Assembly (NCBI GenBank): GCA_009869945.1
Contig: WIXG01000317.1
Span: forward strand, 27,309 to 91,308
Direction: 5' to 3'
Source of the DNA: Mesaphorura yosii
Lineage: Eukaryota > Arthropoda > Collembola > Poduromorpha > Tullbergiidae
DNA: 64,000 nt
Positions within the stretch are counted from its first letter, which is position 1. Each line of letters begins with the position of its first letter. The translations under genes were made by a program, and so were the position numbers. The notes below the pieces were generated by a model that saw nothing but the letters and a program-made list of their open reading frames with translations, was not told the DNA's origin and ran no database searches. Positions 1 through 11,151 of this stretch are shown here, in pieces.

Positions 1-2161
1 TTACAGTCAGGCGGTCTGACAATCATAATTATTCTTTTACGCCGGTCTGGGGTAGCATAACTATTGCACTATGGAACCCTTTGAGTGTCTGATGGTAAAT
101 TTGGAACTGAGAATCCTACATGTAAAGGCTAGTCACAAACTTTCAGGGGCTATGGACCGAATACATGAGGCCTACACCGTTTTCTCGTAACATTCTTTGT
201 GCACGGTCGTGCGTAAATGCATTTCCTTCGAGAACATGACTTTTGTTGCCCGTGACTCTCAAAATCGTCGTATCACAACACAGCCTCAAGATACCAAAAG
301 GGATGAGACTCGCATCAGCTCGAAGTCGTTGGATGCTATTATTAGCAATTATAATCATGAACTAAGGAAATATTATTTCATTGTTGAACCATCTCAATTT
401 AATTGGAAATAATTGCTGGCTTTTGTTGCTCGGTTTCGATGTCGTGTAGCCATCCCCACGGCCACCTAATCACACGTTAATATGAGCCCGATGAGAGCAT
501 GTAAGACGAATGGTACGTGTTTACATTGTTATTACTGCTACATTATTGAAATTATGTAAGTATTGTTGGTGTTGGTGACGTTGACCTCCGTCTGAATCAC
601 CGTCTATCATTTTGGAACAAAAATGCACGTTCGTTTTTGCTTACCGTCAAAGCCAATTCGTGGAGGCCGAAGCTGAGAATTTAACCGCGAGAATGACTGA
701 CAAATAAGCACACGAATCACGTACTCCGTGCACGCCTGGCCCGAGCCGCACACTGTCTCCAGTCAAGTCATTGACCGTGTTGAGCATCTGCAATGCAAAT
801 TCCTCTGACTCTGACCTGCCTTTCCCTTTCCGCGAAGAATATTCAATTTAAATAAAAACGACCGCAGACGTGTCAATAATTGGCATGCTCATGAGTGATC
901 AAATTTGTTTGTTGTCAATGCTCAGCCTGAGTTTATATCATTATTGCTTAACAAGAATCGTGCTGATGTAATGGATGCTTCCTCACCTTTGGCGCACCCG
1001 ATAATGATAAGGGTCGCGAAGGCTTCAGCATAATTGCGGGGTAACCTGGCCGCTGTGCACGCTACATTGGATTGTTCGCTGAAGCATGCCGCATGCCACT
1101 TTTTTGAAAGTCACGGTGGATCTCATTTACGTGTGAAATGGCAACTTGTAAAATTTGCAGTGTTGATGCATTGGCTGAGAGTGAGAAGCTGATTTGTTTT
1201 CGCCGCTTGCTCATTGAAGAGTTCAAATTTCGGTTCGAGTTTGATGGCAAGCACAGTTGCACAATAATAAAATATTTCAGCTGATCGAGAGTCACGATAT
1301 CGGTATGTTCTCGTCGGCTTGTTTAATCCAAATAATCATTGTTGTTCTTTAAAGGCTTTAGAGTACAAATCAAAGCAATGGAAGGATGATGACTTGGAAG
1401 ATCAGAGAAGCGTAATCAAACAAAATTCCTTGACATTCGATTAAGTACTCAGGTCATTGTCTTTCTCAAAGAAAGGATGTTTACTTTTACCTGAAACCTC
1501 AAATTATGTAACAATATTTGCAATATTTGGACACAATTTCTCTGCTTGCAAGTGAACACTTGGATTCTCTTTTGCCAATTGAGGAATTTATGAGATGAAA
1601 AGGAGATTTGTAAATTTCAAAACTACTAATTGTCTTGAATTTTGCTGATGATTTCTGGAGCAACCTCTTGATTCTTTTCGTTCGCATATTACAATACGCC
1701 CATTTTAGTTTGAGAAATTTGGAAGCAGAAACAAACGATCTATATGCTTGGTCTTCTCTAAACTTCTCACTTGTTTCATAATTTTGTATATTTTAAGGAC
1801 AAATGCCATTTGCTAAACAAACCTCTTCTACGCATTAAGTGGCCAATACAAAATTTAACGCACTTGTGTGGACAGAAACGAAAAATGGTTCATCCTTTTG
1901 CTCATCAGGAACTCGCTCATAAACAAAGTACTGTGCCTTGATTCACTTCTCTCAATAATGATGTAATCTATTTGTTAAATAATGAAAGGGAATACACATC
2001 AACGTATAGCCATGCTGTATTCACAAGACTCATTGTCTGTGGTTAGGGACTATCGGGAGGCGCGTCTCGCAACTAATTTACTTTAGCCACAAAAATGAAG
2101 CCTGCTAAATGCGCCAGTCGTTTTAAATGCATAAATTTCGACCGCAAAGACAATAACAATT
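1..2161. other. Intergenic stretch, no gene recognised
   Basis: Both strands have only short open frames (up to about 77 codons) with no family resemblance and no convincing pair of splice sites linking them. I see no tRNA, repeat array or transposon end. The stretch lies downstream of the P450 gene on the minus strand. Confidence 0.5.
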
Positions 2162-2386
2162 ATGAAGATGGGCGTGCTTGCGGTTTGTACCTTGCTCGTA
2201 TTGTGCAGTGCGTGGGATGCTGAACTAGAATGCAGTGATGATCTAAATCGTCGTAAAATCACTGCAATACTGAAATTACTCAGATGTCCAAACAAGGCTC
2301 AAATTGCGACAGAACACGGATTTGACCACAAAAGGTACTGGAAAGTTATGCTCATTGTACTTCCCAAAGAATATAAATTCCGATGA
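2162..2386 (+). CDS. Possible small secreted peptide (74 aa), unrecognised
   Basis: A single open frame starts with ATG and encodes 74 residues. The first 16-20 residues look like a signal peptide: a hydrophobic run (GVLAVCTLLVLCSA) follows a short MKM start. The remainder is polar with two further cysteines (ELEC and LLRC). The family is not recognised. The frame lies just beyond the 3' end of the minus-strand P450, with tail-to-tail polarity. A possible splice donor (AAAAG/GTACTGG, 2335/2336) could shorten the exon, but I found no partner exon. The signal-like N-terminus is seen directly; a gene is only inferred, and a chance frame remains quite possible. Confidence 0.28.
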   Translation: MKMGVLAVCTLLVLCSAWDAELECSDDLNRRKITAILKLLRCPNKAQIATEHGFDHKRYWKVMLIVLPKEYKFR

Positions 2387-2417
2387 TCTCATCAGTGGAA
2401 ACGAGTCCTTATTCCGC

Positions 2418-2423
2418 TTTATT
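2418..2423 (-). terminator. Poly(A) signal of the P450 gene
   Basis: AATAAA on the minus strand, 50 bp beyond the P450 stop codon. It is correctly placed to end the transcript. Confidence 0.5.
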
Positions 2424-2472
2424 CTGCTTTGTAAAGCAATGTCAGATTATTAAGAAGCTGTGCCCCGATTTC

Positions 2473-5400
2473 CTAAGTCCGAGCTGTAAATATGAAGTTG
2501 AGTGGAGCATCCGGTCTGTTGATTGTGGTTGATTTGCAGTCCAACGCCTTCTGCTCGTTCCAGTCAATGTAAAAGTTGCGCATTAACTGCAAACAAAGTA
2601 ATACTTTGATTTACCGTTTCACCTCAAACTGTTGTTTGATCTGTTTGTCCACTTACTCTTGCTGTTGTGATGTACATTTGTTGCTCCGCCAAGCGCCGCC
2701 CGATGCATGCTCGTGGTCCGTGTCCAAACGGTAGAAGAAGATAGGGATGAACCTTCGCCATTTTTCGCTGCTCCAGCTCCCACCTCTCGGGAATGAATTC
2801 ATTGGGTTTTTCGAAATACTTGGGAAGGCGGCAGGAAACTTGGTTTTGCGTGATGCAGTAAGTCTGGATGCACGGCGTAAACAATGTACTTCTGTAAATG
2901 TAGTAGACAGAAGGTATAGTTACCTCCTCAGGGACGTGGAAGCCCCCGATAGTTCCATCTTTTGTGAGCCAGCGTCCCACGCCGATCGAGATTGGGTTCA
3001 TTCGCAGCGACTCTTTAATTACTCGTCTCAAGTAAGTACACGAGTTGAGAGTCTCCGCGGTGAATGGAGAGTCAGGATTCGGCAAAAGTTTCTTCAACTC
3101 CTCAAACAGAGTCTCCTGACACCGTGGATGAGTCGCAAGATGGTAAAGAACGAAGCCTAGCGAGAAGGAAGTCTGAAACGCATGAAATTGGAAACATGAT
3201 TGTTTTCAACGGGAATTGGCCCGAGTTCAGAAGTAAGCCTTAGTCATGAAATCAGTCGGCGTGAAGAATGATTTCTGAGCGGCTGAGTAATGAAATGAAG
3301 AGGAAAGCGCAAACCAACCGTGTCAAGCCCGGCCAGAATCATGTCCGTCGCCATTGTTATGACATTTCGAACATCATCTTGTGAATCTTGAAGCCACGTC
3401 TTGACTATGCATGAATTGTTGATTGATTTCTCATCGGAGCTGTTTTCCCGGTGCAACTCAACGAACCAGCGCGCAGTGCTGTCACACAGGAGCAAATTCG
3501 TGAATAACATTTTATGTTCAAACTACGCAAAGAGCTAAGTCTGTACTGTGCGACGAGTTGTCAAAGATCATGGGAAACTCTCACATTATTGTAGCTGCAG
3601 CTACGCACGCCACGATAATTGCAGCTCGTATCATGAAACTCATTAATTTGAAAATTACGCAATTCCCATACTTTTGCACGCATCCTACTGATGCTACAAA
3701 TTGACACATTTCTTCGCAGAGATGAATAAACTTTTGGTAAATAAAAGAAGGCAACAAACTTTTCAATTTTTGTAGTGCGGTCCCGAAGAAGTTGGAATTT
3801 TGGTGTGTCAAACCAACGCCAAAGCTGAAATCCTCTCTCCGTCTCCAATGTGAGGGAATTTATTGTTTCGGCCGCCTCGATGAGTTCATTCGGTGTGTAA
3901 CGAGTTGAGCGAAGATTGGCTGCATTGAATCTGACGCCGAAGAAGTTGAGTCCAACGACTACAGCGAAGTTAAAGCAAGATAGCACTTGAAATTCGAGCA
4001 AAGTTGTGTTAACAATTATGCGACTGGATGACTGTCAACAACAAGAGACTCGAGAATCAAACGCCGGAAAATTAGCATACTCATCTTCCGTTTCGTGGAA
4101 GACACAAAGTCGAGCATATTAAGCAGCATTTAACTACTTGGGCATATTTACTTTTCCCAAGAATTTTTCTCTTTGAAATGGATAAGAGCAAATTAAGCGA
4201 TCACAACATGTCATAAGGGAGACTCACGTTCCAAGGAAAGTCGCATTAAGTGTGGTAGAAAATCGTTCATGTGAATGGACTCTGTCGACTTGTTCGCTTT
4301 CAATCGCATATTTTGACAGAATTCCTCGACAACAGCATCCGAAGACGGGATGAGTAAACGGACATTGTCGACAACCAAAGCCTTTTGGTAAAGGCTTCTC
4401 ATCTTGCCCCATTCCTCACCATTTCTGTGGTATAAACGTGCAAGATAAGAATGGGTTGAGTAAAGGCCACCTCGCAAAGTAATTATTGGGCATATTCGCA
4501 GGTTACAATGCAGGTATTGTCTCCCTCCTGCGCGTATGTATTTTACCCTGCAGAATGCATTCACAACTCTCAGCTCAGTGCAAACGTTAATTACATGCCT
4601 TGATTTATTTGCATATTAATTTATGAAAATAGCACTCAGCTAACTCTTGTGCACTAAATTACAGGGAAAAGACGTTTAAAATATTCACGCATAATTTGTA
4701 CGCCCGCAATTAGTGGCAGTGGCGATGAAAGCATATAAGCTCATAAAAGCCAACGTGGCGTCTCGTCAAGTTTAATTACAGAGTAGAAAAACGAAGAAGC
4801 CTCATAGTTCCCATTTGATTCGTTGTTGCTTCCTCTCTCCTCAATTATTTTGTAATATTCTGTTTGCACAGGCAAGGCATGAACCTCATAATTCAAATTA
4901 AAAGCTCTCACGATCCATTATGTCATAATATCTACATCTCCTACATTATTACGCACTACTCACATTGATCCCATCGCACTGCATTGTTGGGTTTCCATGC
5001 ATCGAGCCAAAATAAAAATTCAAATGTAGTTTAAGGTTACGCTTTAACCTTACACTTAACTGATCTTAATAAAGCAGTAATCGTTGATGCTGCGTACGAT
5101 CGATTACATACGACTTACGACTCGTTACAAGGATACTGCACCTTGTGCTTATATTAGTCATCGCTATCGCTTAGTATGTATTTGTAGTAATTGTATGCAA
5201 ATCGTATCAACATGTGAGGTATTGTGACACTGAGGTCCCAGCGTGCCCCATAATTGACAACTCCTTAAATTAAACATGTTAATCGAAAATTCAAGTAAAC
5301 AAACTCATTACGTCGACAGGAGTCCCGCTGACGGATGCTGATCTGGTGCGTCCATCCGAACCTTCTGCAGCGCCAGATGACTGACGCGGTGAGGATACCG

Positions 5401-6190
5401 TCCTTCGATGCTGAACATGGTTTCGATGTCAACCGGGTCAAAAAGGTACAACAGATTGACGCCAGGAAACTGCTCACGAACCATTTTCCCATATTTCTGG
5501 TATTTTAGCATTCCAGTCTTGTGCAGTCGATCGAAGCTGTACTCGCCTAGTTCAAGATTACCAAATGAGAAAATTTTAATAATTTAAAGAAACGGCGCCG
5601 GTGCCAGGTTTCTACGTTTAAGTTAGTAGACATGTAGGACTGCTCGATTATGAACTTTAAATGGTGCAATAAGAATTACCGTTCAGCACTTCATGCTCTT
5701 ATTTGGAACAGAATGTGAGCAAAAGGTCAAGAATCATTACAAACGCACGGTGAATGCAATCAAAGCAGAATGCATTGAAATATGAAACGTGCTTACATTC
5801 CAAATTTAATAATAGAAACACAAAAAGTACTACGTGAACTATGCAAATCCAGATCATTATTGTCGCGTTGTGTGAAAATATTTCACATTGTTACGTTGCG
5901 GTTTATGGTATGGGCGAATACAACATACCAATGATTGGAGCGTAGTTGAGCAGGCTTCCCAAAATTGGTAATGACTTTGGTCCAGGAATACTTTTGAAAG
6001 CTTTGACCATTAGCTCCGTTGGTGCACACTTTGTTGCAGTTGCGGTTGGAGAATTTCTGATAGCAGAATGGCAAAGCCTCGTGAGCTGAGAACCACGAAC
6101 AAAACCCATCGCTCCTGTCGCCCTTCGTTGGGCACGACGTTCACTTTGACCAACAACCGACCAAAACTCACGACACAGAACAATAGACAC
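2473..6190 (-). CDS. Mitochondrial-clan cytochrome P450, disembodied (CYP302A1)-like
   Basis: Eight coding exons: 6190-5929, 5546-5312, 4424-4228, 3985-3760, 3478-3319, 3172-2924, 2863-2657 and 2586-2473, giving 549 aa with matching phases. The protein has an Arg-rich mitochondrial-type leader, the IPGPKSLP hinge (about residue 68), an I-helix AGLDTTS (about 355-361, split by an intron), the K-helix ExxR in KESLR (414-417), and heme loop PFGHGPRACIGRR with the ligand Cys near 496. The segments SHLALQK and GLLSTNGEEW resemble insect Disembodied, the ecdysteroid 22-hydroxylase of Halloween biosynthesis. That would place it on the inner mitochondrial membrane, taking electrons from adrenodoxin. 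The exon 4/5 junction (3760/3478) was chosen because it gives normal family spacing; the donor AA/GTTTGT is weak, and a longer reading through 3672 is possible. Translation may start instead at a downstream Met (MGFVRG). P450 identity is firm; the CYP302 assignment rests on N-terminal similarity. Confidence 0.88.
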
Positions 6191-7347
6191 TGTAACTTTT
6201 AAAAAAGCGACTTGAATTTTCGTCTTCGTCCGATGATGGCAGTCAACTCGGACTTAAACCGATCTCTGCCTTAAGGTTTCAAAGGATGTCGTGAGCACAG
6301 TTTACGCGAATCCATTCGTAACCTTTCTTGCTAAATCTCAAACAAAAAGTTCAGCCGGAATTTACATAAATTGGAGATAGTTTACGTTCCACTCTCGCAC
6401 TCGGTACAACCCTATCGCACTTTACAATCGATTGAGGTTCAAAGTCGCTTCTCAGCGAGTATGGGTAAGACAATCGTCTGCTGAACGAATCCATTAATTT
6501 ACATATCGCTGATTCACAGTAATCAGATTCTGAAATTTATTCAGCTATATTTCATTGTATCGCTTGAATAGTTTGACTGTACTGACCGACCGTTCGAAGA
6601 AGTGAGGAGTTCCAAAATGAATTAAAGTCAAGTGAATAACCCGATGCCCTTTAGCGATGAAACTGCTGTGTTTCAACGAAAACGTCAACGTTGATATATT
6701 GTCCGCACAGTCAACTTGTCTTGCTCTTGCTGGACTGACAGCATATTTAAAGCCAGTTTCTCCGAAATCAACATTTACATTTACATTGCGTGGAGGGGGA
6801 CACAAGTGACACTCGTTTGTCCGGCATCGCGGTAGTGCGTTGCAATGCACATGTGGCCTGGCCTTGGCCGTCAAGCTTCCACAGAAATGATGTTTTAATT
6901 TTTAAGCATTAAGTTTAGGGTAATTTTACAAGTCAGACTTTAAGTATATAGTGCGGCTTTCATGAAAGGCAATTCCAATGCTATAATTAAAACGACCGTG
7001 CCTAAAAAAGAAGGCGAACTTCGAAATCCAGCAAATAAAAAGTCCAGTTGGTATGTCCGTTCTATTCCAAGTCCTCCCATGTGGCAAAGAGTGAGAAGCT
7101 GAACCAACCCCGACAGAAGAGATCTTATACTGCAGGAAGTTCGAACGCTCCCCAGCTAAAAGCAAAGGAAAACTTGAGATTATTCCTAGAATACTTAAAT
7201 CTTAAAGCAGATTTAGCAAATGATCAACTCAAAGTGATGGCATGACATCCGTCAGTATTTTTGCAATCTGGAAGGAACTTTCATCACACCGCAAAAACTG
7301 AAGCGGGTTCCTAGAAATCTTACAGCGGCACCGCTCTTCATCAGAAT
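6191..7347. other. Divergent intergenic region between P450 and the CLIP protease homologue
   Basis: Upstream DNA shared by a minus-strand and a plus-strand gene. Only short frames on both strands, none with family signatures. No repeat or RNA gene recognised. It presumably contains both promoters, but I see no distinct core element that I would defend. Confidence 0.45.
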
Positions 7348-10268
7348 ATGCACAAATCCGTGTCCGTGGTGTTAATCTCACTTGCGGCTGCACTGCAGCA
7401 ACTGCCAACATTCTCCGCCCATTTGGACACGAATCCTTCATCGAGTTTGCAACGAAATAGCTACGACAAAGATGACGGGAATCAAAGCGGAGCGTTGCGG
7501 AATTCTGTGGGTAAGCAATTGTCATTTCGTCGGATTGCAACAGTGGAAAGGTGCAGAAAGTTCAATCCACTTGAATCGTGCTCTAAAGCTAAACGAGTGC
7601 ATTTTCGCAATTTGACTTTTGCTCTCTGAAGACAGCTCTCAATTCAATTCATTGAATTTGCAATGGAGAAGCAACGTCTGTTCATATAAGCTTGCGTCCG
7701 CAATTATTTTCTGTTAAATGTTAACACCTTTCCCATGCATCAGACCAATTTTACAAAATGATTTAGTAAAATTCTCCGTTTTCCTTCTAATTTTAACACC
7801 TTGCTATTAATTAAAGACGATGGTACAACTTCGAATTTCTTGAATGAATTTGAAAGGTGAGAGAGAGGTGAATTGGGGTTAAGGCGTGAATTAAATGATT
7901 ATGCAGCTCAGTTTCCTCAATTGCGATGAGTTCAAATTTCGGTTTTCTTCAACGCAAAATTCGAATTTGTATATCCTGAACGCTACATTATTTTGTCATT
8001 ATGCCACCTTTCGAAACATTTTATGTCCGACATGAATTCGTACGATGTTCAAAGAAACCATCATAATCACATGCGTTTTGTGATCATCTTTTCAGGACAA
8101 GTCGCCAAAGAACGGTCACTCTACTTCGACGCGATCATTTTTCCTGAAACTGTCCTTCCGTTTTCCTCCAGCAACAAATCGGGGTCCAAAGGGAACAACC
8201 AGCCAATAACTTCTAAATCTGACATCAAATGTGTCACCGTGGACGGTAAAACTGGTGTTTGCCGCAGCATTTTGGCGTGTGAAGCAAACATTCATTTTCA
8301 GTCCCTGTTTACTCACCGAGTTGTAGAGTGTGGCCTGCACGACAATGGCGATATTGAACTCATTTGTTGTCCTCGTAAGTTTGGTCAAGGGATATGAAAG
8401 TAATTAAAAACCAATTAGAACTTTGTTCGGAAGCTGGTTATGGGAGAGTCCCATTTGTTCCGACATCATAATTAATGACTCGCCATGCCTAGCTGGCCAA
8501 CAATAAAACAAAACAGGAGGCTAACTGACAGTCAATATCTCGATTCTCAAACCCATTCATGACCCATGACGCACTATTGTTGCTTTTGATTTAAACAGAG
8601 TGGGTGGGCACACCAGCGGCTAAAATTTCAAGTACGCCGAAAGGACAGTCAAAGCCAGTGCAAGTTGCGGCTCCAAGTTCAGTGCCAACATCAACATTGA
8701 ACAATGAGCTGAGTGTAAATAAGAATGTGAGCTGTCTTAATTTCAAATGCGAATAAACCAAGTTAGTTATTTTTGACAGATGATTTAACCTAATTAACAA
8801 ACTCATTCCTGTAGGGTAACGAGGCATCACAGTCTCCACCACCGCCATCAACTTCGGTGGGACTCTCGACCCCTTCTCAAGAGCACGACGTAGTTGAAAC
8901 AGATGAGGTCCAGGAAAGTAAGTTGCAAATTGCCCCATTCCTAATAGCGTCAGGCTGAGTTTAAGAAATGAAGCTGCCACTGCAGAGCATGAGGATTAAA
9001 TCTTGCGAATTTATTGATGTGGCCCATTTTGCCTTGCGACATAAAGCATTCTTGTGTCTTGCCATTAATTACATGATGCAAGATCCGCTGAAAGGATAAG
9101 GAAAACTGCACGTTAACGAGCATAAAGTGCATGGTCACAACTAATTAAATTTTGTGTCCGCCTTTTTCTTATTTCAGTCTGTGGAATATTTGACATTTCA
9201 CGTTTGAGCATAAAAGGAAAAGGAATCCAACCAAATGGCGGAGTTTTATGGCCGTGGACGGTAGGTGAACGATGAAATGCTGATTACATGCTAGACTCCC
9301 ATTACAAATTTTACGAATACGAGCCCTATCCGCGTATATTCATGATATCGCATTTGCTCACATTCATCGTATAGGTTTCAATTGGCAGACGACACGAAGA
9401 TGGTTCAATCAACTTTAGATGTCTTGGATCTTTGATCACGAGAGAATTCATTCTATCGACAGCCCAGTGCGTTCAGCGGGATCCAAATGTGGTGCTAGTT
9501 GGTCGAGGGTATTTGGGCCTTGTGTCAGCGACTGAGAGTCTTCAATTTGCAGAAGCCATTAAAGTCCTGTCTAGGGTGGAATTCCACCAACGATACAAGC
9601 AGCCATATGTCTATCAAAACATTGCAGTCGTCCGTCTCAAAAGCCCGATTTACGTGACGGGAGAAAGAATTCCAGTGTGTTTCCCATTCTTGGCAGGAGT
9701 GTTGGACATAATTCCATTTACAGGGAAGGTGGCCACAGCAATTGGGTTTGACACTTCGAAAAGTACATTTGGCTTCAACTAAAGGCCAAACTGAGAAAGC
9801 ATCAAAATCCCTCAATGCCTACTTTTTGTTTCCAGGTGTAGATAAAATTACATTTGGTATTGAGGAGTACGAAATTTTAAATGCGACACATTGTTCAAAG
9901 ATAATTGGCGCTCACAAGCTGCAGACAAGAGTGAGATTTCCGGTTGGAATAAAAGGCGACCATATGTGTGGACTAATCAAAAACCCATCCACGTTATGTC
10001 AAGTTAGTCGGTCATGAGAAACCTCTTTCGAACGATACCACCCTACCACTCTAATTCTTGAACGAATTGGCAGGCTCCCGGATCACCTCTTGTAATCTTT
10101 GACTCGGCCAGTAACGCTCATGTTATAATCGGGATTTCAACCGGTGACCCAACTTGTGACGAAATGAAGCGACAACTTGTAACATTCACGAGAATAAACG
10201 CCTTTAGCACGTGGGTACGAAACCGAGTAGGAAAACTTCCGGATCCACCACCTTGCTACGCAAACTAA
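7348..10268 (+). CDS. CLIP-domain serine protease homologue, catalytically dead
   Basis: Eight exons: 7348-7510, 8096-8374, 8599-8726, 8815-8917, 9178-9260, 9375-9762, 9836-10002 and 10074-10268, encoding 501 aa with all phases consistent. A signal peptide (MHKSVSVVLISLAAA) is followed by a CLIP domain (about residues 99-146, Cys pattern C..C..C..C..CC ending ELICCP), a Ser/Pro/Thr-rich linker, and a trypsin-fold domain (about 225-501). In the fold, the His box TAAHC reads STAQC, the Asp box NDIAL reads QNIAV, and GDSGGPLV is replaced by APGSPLV. All three catalytic residues are therefore lost. Arthropod CLIP protease homologues are secreted haemolymph cofactors, for example in prophenoloxidase activation or clotting; which role applies here is inference. 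Eight compatible exons, an intact stop and family cysteines argue for a working gene rather than a pseudogene. Confidence 0.9.
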
Positions 10269-11151
10269 CGACCGACGACATCATTGTGCAATATCATTGG
10301 ACAAGAAAGGTTCACGAACAGCATGAAATTCGTAAAGTTGTCATAAAATCTTAAAGGCATGTGAGTAATGAACAAATTATAAATCCACGTAATTCTTATT
10401 TTATTTTATTAGCATTAACCCTCAAAATGAATATGAACACATTTAGTAACAGACCACAGCAATATTCTCATTCTAACACATTCTATTGCCATCTAAGCTA
10501 CGTGACTTAATATTATCCGTCACTCTACATTTAACTGGAAACTTAATCTCTGCGAAAACATTGTCTTGATTATTCCTTATAAAACATAGAATGAGACCTT
10601 CCACGCTACATTTTATTTTCGACAAGCTCAACGTCTTATAATAAAGATTGTATTGAACAGGCTCCAATACTTACACAGATGTAATGAATGTATCGTCTGA
10701 CAATGAATTCTTAACCATTTCTGAGATTTTTACTTATTCCTAGGACTTTTACAACAGCTGACGACTGACGTTGAGAATTAATTGTTACGGACTATTCTAC
10801 ATACATACAAAATGAAAGAATATGTGGATCTGTAATTAGAAGTACTCCGACATCTCACAAAACTGGACCAGGTATAAAACGGTCAAGTATTCGTGACTGA
10901 AAATTCTGCTCTTAACGATCTTTATGAAAAACATGTCTCAAAATAAAAAAAATGTTGGAGTCCCGCATCAGAAATTAATACACGTAAATATTTTAGTTAC
11001 ACATATATCTTTTAGATACTGCACGGAGTTTAATTTACGAGGTTGACGTCATCACATCGACACGCCAACTTTAAGTTAAGTAATGGAGAAAATATACAGT
11101 TTGAGGTTCAATGCAAATGCGCTCGTACAAAGCCAAGTTACACAAAGGAAG
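10269..11151. other. Convergent intergenic region, no gene seen
   Basis: AT-rich DNA between the 3' ends of the CLIP protease homologue (+) and the LAP2-like gene (-). Only short frames. Scattered AATAAA-like motifs (for example 10942-10947 on the plus strand) may serve as poly(A) signals. Confidence 0.45.

Noticed and set aside
2747-3160. 137-codon plus-strand frame
   Set aside because: Antisense to the P450 exons that carry the K-helix and heme-binding loop.
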